A stretch of DNA of 29,640 bases from Chara braunii (taxonomy: Eukaryota; Streptophyta; Charophyceae; Charales; Characeae): contig BFEA01000410.1 in the NCBI GenBank assembly GCA_003427395.1, positions 1,225,668 through 1,255,307 on the forward strand, in the 5' to 3' direction. The translations under genes were made by a program, and so were the position numbers. Positions 18,090 through 28,732 of the stretch are shown in pieces (position 1 is the stretch's first letter; the number at the start of each line of letters is the position of its first letter). The notes beneath the pieces are model-generated. The model was not told the origin of the DNA. It searched no databases and saw only the letters and a program-made list of their open reading frames with translations.

Positions 18090-19028
18090 TGAAACGGTTT
18101 TCACCTTTACGGTAGCAGGTGCAGTACCCAGGGCTCAATCCCTAGACCTCACCTTTACCCATGTACAGTACCGGTTGACCCGTGTCTTTGAGCCCAAGAC
18201 CTGTGTTCTGAAAGTCGTCTGTTCAGCTGTTGTAGACAGTGTGGTCGTCGGGTCTAGAACCGTAGGTCCATGTTTAAGAGGTCTTAACAGTAGTTTAGGT
18301 CGTAGCTGCTACAGTTCCGAAAGGTCAAGCCTACGACCTTCCGAAACTTTCGGAAGTGGCCTTTTGTGAGTCCTAGAGTCAGTCCACGCCTGAGTCAGAA
18401 GAGGCCAGTCCTAATACAGTCAGCAAAGGGCAGTCCTAGTCCTACCTAGGCTAGTCAGCAGTACCCAGTCCCAGGTCGCACTTTGTCCAGTCAGCAAGTA
18501 CCATGTGGGACTGTGCACACCTCGGGCCCAGGGTCAAAGGGCAGACCTATGACAATCTGAAGTATAAATAAATAGGCAGTGTCATTCATGCATTCGTCCT
18601 GTGAGGCGTGCAGAAGCGCTGTCTGTGTGTCTTGTGCTGCGGAGGTCTGCACGTGCCCAAACAGGAAGTGTGCTAAGAGGAGGAAGACGTGGCAATAGCC
18701 GCCAGTTAGTAGTAGGAGGTAGATGGCAGCCATAGCTGCCAGTTAGGAGGTTAGTGTGTGTGTATATATGTGTGAGAGGGAGTGTGCGAGGGACATCCAG
18801 GGAGATCCAGAGTGCATGCGTGTGTGCGAATAAGTTGCCGGGGGATACAGTTTGTCAAGTGGGAATTGTTGTCTGGCGCCCAGCGCCGTAGCCATTTCAA
18901 GACAAGTCTGAATCTGAGCTGTGTTCCTGGCTTCGTTTATCTCTGAGCTTTGTGTGGGCGCCATGCGCCAGTTTGATCGTCATCTGTTTGTATGCATGCT
19001 GAGGTCGAAGAAGACCAGTCTGATTGCA
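18090..19028 (+). repeat. 3' LTR of element 2
   Basis: A 939-bp LTR starting TGAAACGGTTTTCACC and ending CTGATTGCA. Both ends are fixed by comparison with the inverted solo copy at 27733-28728, which aligns from end to end. It contains a TATA box at 18563-18570, CA/TG-rich patches near 18755-18830 and repeated GCCAGTTAG segments at 18700-18750. The bases after it (TGGC) cannot be checked for a target duplication because the 5' end of the element is missing. Confidence 0.88.
18563..18570 (+). promoter_or_regulatory. TATA box of LTR family 2
   Basis: TATAAATA in the context GAAGTATAAAT. The same string is kept at 29554-29560 (plus) and, with one change, as the complement of 28247-28254 in the solo LTR. 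Conservation in three diverged copies supports a promoter role. Confidence 0.65.
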
Positions 19029-20520
<1,492 letters not shown>

Positions 20521-20521
20521 C

Positions 20522-20625
20522 CCCGGTGCAAGTGCACCCAGCGCACTGCACCTGTGTGTGCTGCACACGGTGCGCGTGCACCGACCAGGCGTGCATCGCG
20601 CCACACACACCGCACCGTAGCTATG
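20522..20625. repeat. GC-rich TGCACC/GCGC module, copy A
   Basis: CCAGCGCACTGCACCTGTG and the following TGCAC/GCGC-rich sequence up to CCGTAGCTATGG match 21640-21735 with an offset of about 1100 bp. Its function is unknown. Confidence 0.6.
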
Positions 20626-20734
20626 GTTCATAGCAACTCCTGGCTGACTGGGCTTTGCACAGGTCCTGGCTATTTACATGTCAAGTCAATGATAATCCCC
20701 TCTCATACCACTTGCACGACTCACAATGCAGATC

Positions 20735-20950
20735 GACAGAATTGACACCAGATAGAAATTATGACATTACCCAGTACGGAATGACCTACCCACAACGGAA
20801 ACATGGGCTCTGATCATATGAGCAAGTCGAGAGAGGTCACAGAACTACCAAAGCTCCATCAACAGCGAAAAGCTAGTAGACTATTCCTTGAACCACCATT
20901 ACCTGTGAAGTTCCCAAATCTGGGGAACTGGCATAAAGAGTTTTGGGCCT
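20735..20950. repeat. Dispersed duplication unit, copy 1
   Basis: Matches 21298-21490. GAATTGACACC, a TATGACA-type string, ACATGGGCTCTGATC, AGAACTACCAAAGCTCCATC and GGGCCTAC recur in the same order, with a 538-bp offset at the best-matching core. Confidence 0.65.
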
Positions 20951-21297
20951 ACCAGTAGCAGGGAGCAAAATTGTGTAATTTTGCCACCATTGTTACTTTT
21001 TCGCCATCCAGATTTTCACTTCATGTTTCTCCAACAGGAGAGGAGAGTGACAAACCGAGTGAAGATTCCAGGAAATGCAAGATGAAAACACAAGAAGGCA
21101 CTACCACCCTACAACCCATCCTTTCTACCACCACCACTGCACTCAAAATCAACTCCAACCCACATATTACAACCAAGAGCCCTACATAAGGCAATATAGC
21201 AAAAAGGTGCGGAAGTTCTACCCCATAGCAAGACCTTTTGGTAAGAAAAGAAGTGCAGCACCATGCAGAGAGGAAAAAGGTCAAGCGGAAAGGATCA
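20951..21297. other. Spacer between duplicated units, no recognisable gene
   Basis: Lies between the two copies of the duplicated unit. It has an ordinary to A/C-rich composition (for example near 21090-21180) and no motif I recognise. Confidence 0.35.
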
Positions 21298-21490
21298 GCA
21301 GAATCGACACCGGATTGAAAGTATGACACTGCCCACAACATGGGTTCTGATCCTACAAGCAGGTAGAGAGAGGTTTACAGAACTACCAAAGCTCCATCAA
21401 AAACAAAAGGCTAGCAGACTCTTCCTTAAACCACCACTGCGGGCGAAGCGAAGTTACCAAACTGGTGCATTTTCTCAAGCCTTGGGCCTA
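21298..21490. repeat. Dispersed duplication unit, copy 2
   Basis: Partner of 20735-20950, somewhat shorter. It ends at GGGCCTAC, which leads into the 17-bp inverted repeat at 21488. Confidence 0.65.
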
Positions 21491-21604
21491 CTACCGTCTT
21501 CCCCCGAACACAACGAACCACCATTTTGACTGCATCAGGACAGAAAGATAGTCTGTATACATTCATTATCAGGGTGCGTAATGTTCAGGGGAAGACGGTA
21601 GTAG
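21488..21604. repeat. 117-bp foldback with perfect 17-bp arms
   Basis: CTACTACCGTCTTCCCC at 21488-21504 is the exact complement of GGGGAAGACGGTAGTAG at 21588-21604, with an 83-bp loop between. It may be a small inverted-repeat transposon or a hairpin. No coding potential in the loop. Confidence 0.65.
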
Positions 21605-21745
21605 CAGGAAGCAGAAATGTGCACTTCAGTCGCACGCATCCAGCGCACTGCACCTGTGCAGTGCGCGTGTTGCACGGGGTGCGCTCGCACCGGGCAGGCA
21701 CACATCACACCACACACCATTCCGCCGTAGGTATGGGATGAAGTA
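21605..21745. repeat. GC-rich TGCACC/GCGC module, copy B
   Basis: Partner of 20522-20625, with the same order of CCAGCGCACTGCACCTGTG and CCGTAGGTATGG. A third TGCAC-rich patch lies at about 22445-22545 but aligns only loosely. Confidence 0.55.
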
Positions 21746-21767
21746 TACATAGAAGACCAGGAAAAAT

Positions 21768-21771
<4 letters not shown>

Positions 21772-21811
<40 letters not shown>
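21772..21811. repeat. (CT)n microsatellite
   Basis: About 40 bases of TC repeat. Confidence 0.97.
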
Positions 21812-21814
<3 letters not shown>

Positions 21815-22949
21815 GAAAGTGTCCCAAGTCAGCAGGTTCGCCATGTCTGCGCAATGTGATTTGGCTTTGCCCTTGCTGTGCGTGTTGGCTGCGCCGCTCA
21901 TTCTCAATTTTGAAAAACTTTAATTCGTCACCTCTACCGACCAGTAGGGTTGGGTTGCCCTTCATGCCCACTTCGTGCTTTGGCACGCATCGTCAAATTT
22001 GTGATTTCAAGAGACACCCAAATTTGTGATTTCAGAAAGGAAAAGGGAACTAAAAAGGACGACGGAGACAGAATGCACACTGCCCAAAAAGGAAAGACAA
22101 ACGTGACCACGCAATCCAAATATTGGATCAAATGCGTCCTGCAGTTCATGGCAAAGTAGGCCAGAGGTTGCACCACAATCAACCAACTCGCGACGGTGAC
22201 CGCCAAGATGCTTCATTGTAGTGCTGTGTTTAAATCACCGAAAAAGCTAAATTATGTTCGAATCATTGCTGTGCTCTTGTTGAAAAACACAAGAATCATG
22301 AACTGAGTTAACAAAACTGGGCCTGGCACAGGATTCTGCATGCGCAAAAAAGAAAAAGCAAAGCAATTAAACACGACGAACCGCCCATACATGCTGCCAC
22401 AGAGCAGACCCGTTCCCACTGGCAGACGTCGCATGGCAGAGTTCATCCCTGCACCTGCACAGTGCAGCACACATGTGTAGGCCAATCACACGAAGAGGCA
22501 CTTTGCACTGTGCACGCCGCACTGCACAGCACACAGCCCACTACGTGTCTGCACCGCGAGTACAATTCAGACAAACCACCATTTCTTCCTGTCAAGTGGC
22601 TCCCAGAATCAGAGCCTGCGAACACGGAGCAGTTGCGTCACTCAGAAGTGGCCAAAACAAATCTATCATGGACACAGAATCATTGTGATCTTACAGCGGA
22701 GTGCACAAGTAGGTGCTAGGAGACAAAATCTCCAGTGGCCCTCTGTCCATCTGCATTGGAATGAAGTAATTGAAGTTGAACTTCTAGGTATCCGAGTGTC
22801 CAGGTGCAGACACAAATGAAAGCTGCAGACCATAGAAAATGGCTTCCACTGCCCCACAGAACCACACAATTCGACCAAGGGATGAGCCATAGTTCAACAG
22901 CATTTGTTGCTGCTCAGCCACATGCTGCCCCCGTTTAGAGGGCCCTGGC
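21812..22949. other. Interval with no recognisable gene
   Basis: Contains a 16-bp direct repeat, CAAATTTGTGATTTCA, at 21994 and 22019 (25-bp offset), and the loose TGCAC-rich patch near 22445-22545. Open frames of 60-90 codons occur on both strands without recognisable motifs. Confidence 0.35.
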
Positions 22950-23281
22950 TCATCCAGACAAGCAGCATGCCACCTTCATGACCTTCAAAGATCATGCTGC
23001 ACCTCTTCCGGATTGCGGAGCAACACAGGCACTCTCCCCCTGAAGCCCTGAGTTCCCTCTCCCTTGCACTTCCCTTCCAGTTATGTCTACGTTCCTCACC
23101 CAACACTAGGTTATCCATGCCAGACAAGCAGCATGCCACGTTCATGACCTTTACAGAGCATGCTGCACCTCTTCTGGATTGCAGAGCAACTGGGGCACTC
23201 TCCTCCTGAAGCCCTGAGTTTTCTCTCCCTTGCACTTCGCTTCCCACGATGCCTACCTTCCTCATCCAACACTTAGGTTAT
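22950..23281. repeat. Two-copy tandem repeat, 166-bp unit
   Basis: CAGACAAGCAGCATGCCA starts at 22955 and again at 23121. The following CTTCATGACCTT, CATGCTGCACCTCTTC, GCACTCTCC and CCTGAAGCCCTGAGTT strings match in order, up to GGTTATCC. The minus-strand open frame 22894-23265 spans both copies, so its internal peptide repetition comes from the DNA repeat. Confidence 0.9.
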
Positions 23282-23961
23282 CCGTCAACCTCAACTACCA
23301 GGTGGTTCTCCCTTAACCTCCCCTACCGTGTGCAAACCTAGTATACATACCCATACCTACACTCTCAGGGAGTCGTAACTAAATTGTGTAACCCTACTAT
23401 CCATACTGGGGGTCCGAGACTCATGACCAGATGCTTCTCTTTCCTCCCTTCATTATATACCCTACGCAGCCATGCAAAGACCACTTAGCCTCTTCCTCCA
23501 CCATCTTCAGCTGATTCTCACATCACGGCTGCTGGCCTGAGATGACATGCAACACAGTTGTCTTTCCAGCCCATGAAGCTACAGTTCCATCCCTCTCACC
23601 CTCTGGCTGTTCCAGCTTCGCCTCTACCACACACATTCTTTGTCTCACAAACATTGCTTCTCTGAGGCCAGCAGCCACAGCAGGCAGGCTAGAATAATGG
23701 ACAGGAAAACGGGGCTGTGTCAACAGAAGGTGAGATGCATCACTGTTGCAGGGTCTGAATCTGTGAGTGAGATAATGGGGAGTCGAGAGCATCTCTAGAT
23801 GGATGACCGAAAACTGTACTGGTCGTGCGCTCCAGAAGCAATCTGGTAATCTGAACTCCTCAGGCTCGCTGCCAGACGACTTGAAGGTCTGGAAGACAAT
23901 CTGAACTCCTCAGGGTGGTTCTTACATTGTCTGGAGTCCGTGATCGTTACTTTTCAATAGG
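23282..23961. other. Interval with no recognisable gene
   Basis: Holds a direct repeat AATCTGAACTCCTCAGG at 23848 and 23898 (50-bp offset). The minus-strand frame 23523-23792 has no recognisable domain. Confidence 0.35.
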
Positions 23962-24123
23962 ATGGCTATTATTCCTTATCAACCTGTAGCAGGCTGTTAT
24001 ATCACTGCAGGTGATCATTCTCACATTGGTTGTCAACATCCCAACATGCCCCTGGGTTTAACTGTTGGCCCTATTAGCTCAACTTCTGAGTCTTCCAAAA
24101 CCATAGCAAAGCAGGCTTCGTAG
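23962..24123 (+). pseudogene. 53-codon frame with a possible decayed gag zinc knuckle
   Basis: An ATG-started frame of 53 codons ends at the TAG at 24121. Near residue 12 it reads GCYITAGDHSHIGCQHPN. This looks like a C-x2-C-x4-H-x4-C knuckle that has lost its second Cys and one residue but keeps H-x4-C. It lies about 0.5 kb upstream of a gypsy pol fragment in the same orientation, which would fit gag before pol. The resemblance is weak and the frame could be chance. Confidence 0.2.
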
Positions 24124-24655
24124 AGTATCCACACTTAAAAAGAAAAGAGGATCATGCCATGCTTGGGATGCAGACGGGTAAAAGTGTAACATAGACAGAA
24201 GTTGTGGAAAGGTAGATCAAGATTCTAGCTACAGTTTTGAATCGACATAAATCTGAGAGCTCACAGAGAAAAGCATTCAGAAAGGACCAGAATTGGCAGA
24301 CTATAATATCAAGATTATAAATTCACGAACAGGAGTTATCCAAGCAATGGGAATACAGTGTTTCCAGATTGCCAGGATGGAACTAGCAATCGGCACCTTC
24401 GTCGAAGAGAACCTACTGAGCATTTTCTACATGAAACCAGCAAATCTTTGAGATATCCAGATGGCTACACACAAGCGTGCACAGGATGGCAGAGGGGGCA
24501 CAAAGGGGAACACCGGGAGAGTGCATATCCAGATGCCGCAAAACAAAGCCATTCAGATCATTATCAGGAGGTAACCTCTTACTCCCATTATCAGGAGGTA
24601 ACCTGCAAAAAAGTGGGCGTACAACACGTACCCATGGCCTATAACATATGAGGAT
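24124..24655. other. Interval with no recognisable gene
   Basis: CATTATCAGGAGGTAACCT occurs twice, at 24559 and 24596 (37-bp offset). The plus frame 24358-24651 covers this repeat and has no domain I recognise. Its place before the RT fragment leaves open that it is decayed retroelement coding sequence. Confidence 0.3.
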
Positions 24656-24954
24656 ATGCGTGAAGTACCGTTCTTCTTGGCAAACGATTGCCCAGTGTGT
24701 TACTACAGGAGTAGACAGGTTTGTGGATTGGGCATCACCTCTCATAAGCCTGACAAGAAAGACGTACCATTCACTTGGGATGAGGACTGTAAGCGGTCAA
24801 TCAAGCTGTCGAAGGAAGCACTGACACGGGCAGCAGTGCTGATGATTGCAGGCCCATCACTCTTGTCTGTTTAACATCTCATTTTGGGACTGGTTGAGTC
24901 CTGCAACAGGACGACAGAACTGCGTTAAAGGCTATTGGCCATTCTTAACCAAAC
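24656..24954 (+). pseudogene. Ty3/gypsy pol fragment: RT thumb to RNase H start (element 3)
   Basis: The frame 24656-24874 reads DKKDVPFTWDEDCKRSIKL, then SKEALTRAAVLMIAGPSL, which follows the gypsy RT connection pattern (W-x-E/D-x-C, LKEAL, APVL, DPS). After a frame change at about 24870 the sequence gives TSHFGTG, a TGA stop, then VLQQDDRTALKAIGHS, the RNase H start. The usual TDAS Asp is lost. A damaged thumb segment (CYYRSRQVCGLG, expected YYRRF-V-G-F) precedes it. No LTR was found nearby. It is a small isolated fragment, more like other gypsy families than like elements 1 and 2. Confidence 0.72.
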
Positions 24955-25730
24955 GCTATGGATAGATGATTCCCAACCACAGCTGCTATTATGGCACTTT
25001 CACAACAGGCTACCTGCACCTGGTCCTTCAACTTCCCGTCATTTGCCCACCACTGCTGCCTGAGTGCTTCAAGAGACAGACGGAGTCAAGACATTACCAA
25101 GAGCCCAAACACCAGCCATATGATTCAGCCTAACTTTCAGCACTGCAATCCCACGCCATGCAGTTGATAGCTATCCCTGGACCTACGCGGTGACTGAACA
25201 GTACCCACCCACAGTTGTTGGTCCACATGTTGAGAGGTTATCAGGTGTTTGGTTAGTTAATGTTAGGCCTCCGTTCCAAAGAAAAAGGAGAAAAAAGACC
25301 AGAAAAATTATCTTCCAATGCAGAACTGGAATTCACTTCCCCCGAACAATACGATGAATCCTTCCATACCCAAGATGTACAGGCAAAGACCTGTCGTACA
25401 GAGATTAAATGCCTTGACAGCTATTAACCACCTACAGTTGTTGGTCCACTTGTTGAGAAGTTGTGATGTGTCCGGTAGGGCTCCATTTCAAAGAGAGGAA
25501 AAATACAACTACATGGACAGCCACAACACGGAGTGACAACACAGGTGATTTCTGAGTTTTGCCGCTGGAATGAATGCCTTGCTGAGATTCCAGCTTTCTG
25601 CTGAGTTTTCTAAGCCTGTGTGTGTGTGCTTGCTGGTCTGGGTGCCTGTCTGAGTGCTTGTTGGCTTGAGTGTGTGTGTGACCCGGAAGGGCACTTCTTG
25701 TTTGGAAGGCCCCGCAGGGACGGTACTTAC
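24955..25730. other. Interval with diverged direct repeats, no supported gene
   Basis: ACAGTTGTTGGTCCAC followed by TTGAGA and CCATTTCAAAG- or CCGTTCCAAAG-type sequence occurs at 25211 and 25434 (223-bp offset). A related string, GCAAAGACCTGT followed by TGCCTTGACAGCTATT, occurs near 25383-25427 and near 26699-26744. It may be decayed retroelement sequence; I could not assign a domain. Confidence 0.4.
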
Positions 25731-25815
25731 CTCTGGCCATGACTTTGAGGGTTGCAGCGGGGAAAACACTCAAGTGGCGGGAGTAGGCCCGCGACACTCA
25801 AGTATGTGTCAGGGA
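25731..25815 (-). other. Candidate internal exon on the minus strand
   Basis: On the minus strand a long pyrimidine tract (TTTTGTCTTCTTCTGCC) ends in CCAG just before 25815. At 25731 the sequence reads CCAGAG followed by GTAAGTA, a near-perfect 5' splice site. The 85 bp between them is open in one frame. A second good donor, CCAG then GTAAGTA, lies at 26236. I could not join the two in one phase without another exon, and recognise no protein. These may be chance signals. Confidence 0.2.
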
Positions 25816-25918
25816 CTGGAGGCCAGGCAGAAGAAGACAAAAGTTGGCATTTTTAGAAGCGCAGTAGTTGTAGGCTAGGCCCAGGCAGGTACCAGTCCAA
25901 GTAGTCAGTCTAGGGCCT

Positions 25919-26209
25919 GTGGGGACGATATCAGAGCCTGCAATGATGTTTTCCTCCGAACGGGAGGAGGTACCGGTTGCTTGGAGCCCGCGCGGCCTGG
26001 AAGTCACCGCCCAAGAGGCAGGTAGGCCGATATATCTCCAGGAGAAGCGAAGTGCTCTTCCTCATTTTGTGGCGTGCAAGTTTGGCGACATGCTGCTGGA
26101 GCGCTGGTTGGAGCAGCGCTGTGGGGAAGAAGAGTGTTCTTCTTCCCAGCTCCCCACCTTGGCTATGGTGGAGGAGCTCAGGGAGGAGAAGAATGAAGAA
26201 GGGGAGTAG
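25919..26209 (+). CDS. Possible small open reading frame, unknown
   Basis: A 96-codon frame starting MGTISEPAMMFSSEREEV and ending VEELREEKNEEGE. The C-terminal half (FGDMLLERWLEQRCGEEEC) looks more protein-like than most frames here, with an acidic, helix-prone end. I do not recognise it. The opposite strand carries splice-like signals and an overlapping frame, so at most one strand is likely to be real. No start context or neighbour supports expression. Confidence 0.15.
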   Translation: MGTISEPAMMFSSEREEVPVAWSPRGLEVTAQEAGRPIYLQEKRSALPHFVACKFGDMLLERWLEQRCGEEECSSSQLPTLAMVEELREEKNEEGE

Positions 26210-26301
26210 GAGAGGGGAGCGCCAGGGCTACTTACCTGGCTATCTTCATCATCTTGGTAGGCGCTGCATCTGGAAGGTCCCCGTTGGTAGAGCTGTATCA
26301 A

Positions 26302-27732
26302 GGAGCTTTGAGGCAGAGTCAGGGATGGCGGCCTGAGTGGAAGTGGCCATAGCTGCTTTGCGTTGTCTTTTGAAGGTCAGGGCTAGGCCCTAGTAGTCCA
26401 CCATAGCCTCGGCCTAGATGAAGAGGAAGGAGATGGCCATCCATGGCTATGGTGGACCTCAAGTTGTGCTGGCAGTAGAAGAGCGATTCGGACCTTGATT
26501 CTGGTTCTGCTATTCATCATTATTACTATTATTCATTGTTTGAATAAGAGGGGAGAAGAAAAGGAGGAGTTGGTTGGGGAGAAGAAGGGGGATTACCATT
26601 GGTCTTCGCTGGTGTACCACTGGACAGCATTGTGCTTCAAAACTGGCCAGGATCGTAACACAACAGAAAAAGTATCTTCCGACGCGCAAGACAGACGTGC
26701 AAAGACCTGTTGCACAAAAATCAGCTGCCTTGACAGCTATTGACCATAGCAGTTGTGCTATGCGCAGAGAGGTCACAAGAGGCTGGCAAAAGTGCTCCCT
26801 TGTCAAAATACGACATTCACATTGACTGAGAGATGCAGCTAACAAACATATTCTCTCCAATCGTGTGATCAACACCCCTGCCGGAGAATCTCTAATTTGT
26901 GTCTGATGAATCACGGCGATCACAAATAAGCACATCATCAGCTCCCCAAAATCCACTCAAATTTCTATTCTTCTTTAACCTCGGGATGAAATTAAGCATG
27001 TCTTTCATAATGGACCTACTGATACGATTCAGACACTCTGCGCTATTGATGCCACTGTGCTTTCTACCTGTTTACATCATACGTGCATGCAGTGTCTTTG
27101 CAGCGTAAGCAGTGAAGATCCAAAGACCTCAAGGCAGAGCTGAGATGAACCTTATATACACCTATACATTCATATAATTTCATGGCCATAGCACTTGAAA
27201 CGATCCCTGCTTCACACAATCAATGAAGCAAAAGTGCCCAGATGCCACAACATTCCCCAGTATGCCACACTCGACGCTAGACATTGACCTACAGCCCTGT
27301 GTGGTTTTCCGACCTTCAAAAGGGTGGCAAATGCCAAATGTTTCTCAACGGGATTGAGACTCACGTGCTGAAATCATTCCTCATGCCCCACTACTCCATC
27401 TCTTCCATCTTTCCATCTTTTTATGTCAATTAATGATGTGGACCCTCCTCTACTGCACCCCAGTTGTTGTAGGGAAGAAACGATTCTCGGTGGACTTGTG
27501 TAGGTGAGTTGTTGAGAATTGAACTCGTAATAGAGATTCTTTTCAATCAGTCTCATGGGAAGGGACGGACTGCTGTCTGTGTTCTCATCAGCAGCACGAC
27601 CAATGTCGACACTGCTGTATGCTATAGATTACCTAATAGAAAATAATGAGAGCTGCAGCTGGCATGGGCATTTGTTGGCCCAGATAGCCTGGGAGTGACC
27701 CAAGCTCCAATTTTTGGCAGCTTTCTGCCCAG
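26302..27732. other. Interval with no recognisable gene
   Basis: Holds the third copy of the GCAAAGACCTGT/CTTGACAGCTATT string near 26699-26744. Open frames up to 148 codons occur on the minus strand (26510-26956) without recognisable domains. Confidence 0.35.
27729..27732. repeat. Target-site duplication of the solo LTR, left copy (CCAG)
   Basis: Matches 28729-28732 on the other side of the solo LTR. The 4-bp size agrees with element 1. Confidence 0.65.
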
Positions 27733-27931
27733 TGCAATCAGAATTGTCTTCTTCGACGCTCAGCATGCATGCAAACAGATGACGATCACACCTGGCGCAT
27801 AGCGCCCACACAAAGCTCAGAGATAGACGTAGCCGGGAACAAAGTTCAGATTCAAACTTATGTTGATAGCTATGGCCCTGGGCGCCAGACAAAGATTCCC
27901 ACTAAATCAGCTGTATCCACCAGCAACTTAT

Positions 27932-27932
27932 T

Positions 27933-27957
<25 letters not shown>
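27932..27957. repeat. (CA)n microsatellite inside the solo LTR
   Basis: About 26 bases of CA repeat. The matching region of the plus-strand LTR has only a short GTGTGTGTGT run. Confidence 0.9.
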
Positions 27958-27966
<9 letters not shown>

Positions 27967-28579
27967 GATCTCCCTGGATGTAACTTGTTCACACACACCC
28001 ACACGCTCACACTACGATCTCCCTGGATGTCCCGCACACACACACACACACTCTGCACACACGTAACCTTTTAACTAGCAGCCATGGCTGCCATATACCT
28101 CCTACCACTAACTGGCGGCAATGGCCGCGTCTTCCTCCTGTTAGCCCTCTTCCTCTCCCGGCACCTGCAGACCTCCGTAGCACAAGACGCACGAACAGCG
28201 CTTCCGCACGGCTCATTGGAAGAATAAATGACTGACTGGTCCCGGCCTTTATACTTCAGATCATCATAGGTCTGCCCTTGGGCCCTGGGCCCAGGGTGCA
28301 CACAGTCCCACATGGTACTTGCTGACTAGACAAACTGCGACATGGGACTGGGTACCACTGACTAGGCTAGGTAGGACTGAGACTGCCCTTTGCTAACTGT
28401 AGTAGGACTGTCCCTCACTGACTCAGCCGCTGACTGACCCCTAGGCCTCACGAAAGACTACCTCCAGGACTTCCGGAAGGCCGTAGACTTGGCCTTTCGG
28501 AGCTACAACTACTACGACCTATGCTGATCCTACTACAACTAAAACAAGGACCTACAGTTCAAGACCAGCCGACCGCACT

Positions 28580-28632
28580 ATATACAACAGCTGAACATAC
28601 GACTTTCAGGACACAGGTCGCGGGTTCAAACA
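28580..28632 (+). other. tRNA-like segment inside LTR family 2
   Basis: The plus strand reads CAACAGCTGAACATACGACT, then TTCAGGACACAGGTCGCGGGTTCAAAC. This resembles the D-arm, anticodon-arm and T-arm order of a tRNA, with a B-box-like GGTTCAAAC. The same segment is present, in antisense, in the element 2 LTR at about 18187-18233. The stems do not pair well, so it is at most a relic and not a working tRNA gene. Confidence 0.3.
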
Positions 28633-28728
28633 CACACAGTCGAGGGGTACTGCACATGAGTAACGGGGAAATCTAGGGATCGAACCCTGGGTACTGCATC
28701 CGCTACCGAATAGGTGAAAACCGTTTCA

Positions 28729-28732
28729 CCAG
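28729..28732. repeat. Target-site duplication of the solo LTR, right copy (CCAG)
   Basis: Partner of 27729-27732. Confidence 0.65.

Larger units (their letters stand above)
15944..19028 (+). mobile_element. 5'-truncated Ty3/gypsy retrotransposon (element 2)
   Basis: Read left to right: end of the RT thumb, RNase H, integrase, chromodomain, polypurine tract and 3' LTR. Gag, protease, most of RT and the 5' LTR are missing. Its proteins resemble those of element 1 piece by piece, for instance VADALGRRADDFGDTVHCLD against VADALYRRCDFFGAVVSYLD, but the LTR is unrelated apart from a shared TTGCA end. It is a dead remnant of a related family. Confidence 0.9.
27733..28728 (-). repeat. Solo LTR of family 2, inverted
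   Basis: On the minus strand this 996-bp segment starts TGAAACGGTTTTCACC and ends CTGATTGCA, aligning end to end with the element 2 LTR (18090-19028). It has the same TATA region (complement of 28247-28254). It is flanked on both sides by CCAG and no internal sequence is attached, so it is best read as a solo LTR left by recombination between the two LTRs of a full element. The extra length is largely explained by CA-repeat growth and a 49-bp duplication of GATCTCCCTGGATGT (27967 and 28016). Confidence 0.87.

Noticed and set aside
25721-25800. Possible U1 snRNA because of a TACTTACCT string
   Set aside because: Only the short 5' end string fits. The rest does not follow U1 sequence or structure, and the string is better read as a minus-strand splice donor.
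26510-26956. A 148-codon minus-strand frame
   Set aside because: No domain, no start context, and it overlaps a dispersed repeat.
28580-28632. A functional tRNA gene
   Set aside because: The arms do not form proper stems and the segment lies inside a repeated LTR.
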